DNA of 64,000 bases from contig CP142453.1 in assembly GCA_038049695.1 (NCBI GenBank), positions 2,001,501 to 2,065,500 of the forward strand, written 5' to 3'. Under the pieces are notes generated by a model. It was not told where the DNA came from. It worked only from the letters and a program-made list of their open reading frames with translations, and made no database searches. Each line of letters opens with the position of its first letter. Position 1 is the stretch's first letter. Below are positions 58,531 to 64,000 of this stretch, piece after piece. The translations under genes and the position numbers were made by a program. This DNA is from Cinnamomum chago. Taxonomy: Eukaryota > Streptophyta > Magnoliopsida > Laurales > Lauraceae.

Positions 58531-58662
58531 ACACGTGTCGGTCAATGCCCCTTCCATTGGCTTCGGGCGCTCAAATAATTCAAATGAGAATCACTTAAAA
58601 CTTGAAAGAGAAGAGACTATAGAGAGTCTCACTCACTGCCTTTCAGGACAGAAGCTATAAAG
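58531..58662 (+). promoter_or_regulatory. Candidate promoter elements of the DUF4057 gene
   Basis: ACACGTGTC (58531-58539) contains a G-box/ABRE-type CACGTG core. TATAAAG (58656-58662) sits about 110 bp upstream of the start codon and could be the TATA box. ABRE-like sites often confer abscisic-acid or light response; for this gene that is inference only. Confidence 0.4.
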
Positions 58663-58769
58663 ACAAGGGTAGAAACGTCATTTTTCATACCAAGCCCTTT
58701 CTCTTCTCCATACATTTGTCTCTCCTCTCTACTGCATCTTCTCAAATCCTCTAACGACCAGAGACGAAC

Positions 58770-62458
<3,689 letters not shown>

Positions 62459-64000
62459 CTTCTCTGATGCTTTTATTCATGAGATTATCTGCATCTCAGT
62501 TAATTAATTAATTCTAGCAGGAGAAATGTTTTCCCTTTAATGTTAAGAATCATTGGCATTACTGCGTGCGTGATGCAAACAAGCTTTAGGCATGCCCAAA
62601 TTTGACAATGGCATGTGATGTAGAGTTACCATCCAATCCAGTGCAGTGGATAGTAGTTAATTGGTTGGCATATCTTCTGTTTCTTATCCCTTTCGTATCC
62701 TTGTCCAGGCAGACAGTGTCATTATGCAGAGAAAATATCTCAATTTTCCACAGCTGCAGAGAGGAAGGGACCTTTCTGGTTCATGGTGTATGGTGGGTTT
62801 TATGGTCTTGACTCGATCAAGTTTACCTAGTGATGAATTTTAAAGTATAGCTTTGGTAAGTGACTCTAGATTGATGAGGTAAGGCCATGTTAATGATGAT
62901 AATGTCCTTCATGTTGTGTTGGAAACTCTTCGGGCACGTTTGTGTAGCCCATTTCTGCAGAAAAATATTGTAGTTTTCTGCAGAAAACTTCTTTTTCACG
63001 TGTTTGGTGTGATAGTTTTCCACGGAACTGCTTTCTCGTAACGTCGCCACATCAGCCTTTTCCTTCCTGGGGGTATAGAAAAACTGACCCCCCCCCCCCC
63101 CCCCCCCCCCCCCCCCATTTCCTCACTCCTACCCTCACTCCATCCAACCACTCTCTTTCTTCCCCCTTTCCTCCTAACCCCACCCCACCCCCGTTTTCAC
63201 TAAAGAAATCCGCAACTACACCAAACTACATTTCCATTAATTCATCAAGGAAAGACTTTTTGCACCAAACATGAATTTCTAACTTCGTCAAAAAACCTAT
63301 TTTAAGGAATTTAAAAACTATAGAATTTAATGATTTGGCAATTTCATCTTTTCATGGAAGTTGCCCTTCGTTTTAAGAGGTTTCTGAGCTGATTGGACGC
63401 TCGAGAGTCAAATGGACCTTTGTTATCTCCAAGCCACTAAGTAGATGGATGCCATTGTGTGGATTGTTTGGCCAAAAATCTGATTAGTTGCTGATCTAGT
63501 GGACTAGACATCTGTGTTTGATGTGGACGGTTGGAGAATGGATAATTATTCTAATAAGCAGTTATTCAACCTGATGGATGGCTTGGGTTTCATCTGCACG
63601 TGCATGACCTTAATAAAGTGAATTCTGACGGGGTACTTTGAGGTATAGGTGTGAAAAATCTGGACTCTCCATCAGGTTAGTCCTACTGTCAAGTAGGCTC
63701 ATCTATCCATGTACTTGTGTTAAATGAGGTGAGCCGGATCCTCTCAGGATTTGACTAATAGAAATCTTGAGTTCAAAAAGAGAATGTTTATTATGGGACC
63801 CACTTATTGAAAATCCAAGCAGCCCAAAATGAACCGCTCTCGAGTGTGTGATATTTCAAAATTTTACTGCAATAGGAGTGACTTCCTCCCACTTCAAAAT
63901 TGACCATTTGAATCAAAACATAATGCGTGGGAAACACAATACCATTTGTTTGGAAACACATGACCTTGAATAGTTTGGATTACCTGCATAAAATCTTCAT
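62459..64000. other. 3' flank of the DUF4057 gene and intergenic DNA
   Basis: Contains a 29-bp poly-C run (63088-63116), a possible MITE start (CGGGCACGTTTGTGTAGCCC, about 62931-62950) and a copy of the 33.7-kb repeat family (about 63740-63880). The frames at 62602-62843 and 62823-63050 lack domains. Confidence 0.5.
63088..63116. repeat. Poly-C homopolymer, about 29 bp
   Basis: Second long C run in the window, within a pyrimidine-rich stretch. True length is uncertain for sequencing reasons. Confidence 0.85.

Overview
This window looks like nuclear DNA of a flowering plant. It has intron-bearing genes of plant-specific families (NHL/LEA2, VQ, TTL-type TPR, DUF4057), long AT-rich intergenic stretches, many CT/GA microsatellites and numerous small non-autonomous transposons. 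I see no rRNA, tRNA, CRISPR or bacterial-style operon. The lineage cannot be fixed from the sequence; a woody, possibly magnoliid-like angiosperm is only a weak guess.

Genes, left to right: (1) an NDR1/HIN1-like LEA2 membrane protein, minus strand, single exon, 3749-4504. (2) A four-exon gene for a small C4 zinc-ribbon protein of unknown function, plus strand, 9260-12338. (3) A five-exon TPR protein of the TTL type, minus strand, 14280-17126, ending where family members begin a thioredoxin-like domain. (4) A single-exon VQ-motif protein, plus strand, 24949-26262. (5) A three-exon major facilitator transporter, plus strand, 46102-49127, with an in-frame TAG in exon 2. (6) A single-exon five-helix membrane protein of unknown function, plus strand, 53473-54813. 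(7) A five-exon DUF4057 protein, plus strand, 58770-62458. They do not form a pathway or cluster; they look like unrelated neighbours. Exon boundaries were fitted by hand from GT-AG sites, reading frame and family resemblance.

Between the genes, especially 17.5-24 kb and 26.3-46 kb, the DNA is repeat-derived. Elements supported by both ends and a target-site duplication include a 205-bp CACTA-type foldback (41212-41416), three hAT-type elements (40250-40575, 42618-42982, 55902-56423), a Mutator-like foldback carrying one of those hATs (42578-43442) and three PIF/Harbinger-type MITEs (8633-9008, 38809-39075, 61455-61663). There are also two 5'-truncated LINE tails in the same orientation (50169-50735 and 50792-50990), tRNA-like SINE candidates and several old segmental or tandem duplications.

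I found no convincing new multi-gene system. The most useful observations are the premature stop in the transporter, the missing thioredoxin region of the TTL-like gene, two internal duplications in the DUF4057 gene (one copies its 5' splice site), competing acceptors in the zinc-ribbon gene, and a datable stack duplication -> Mutator-like insertion -> hAT insertion at 42-45.5 kb.
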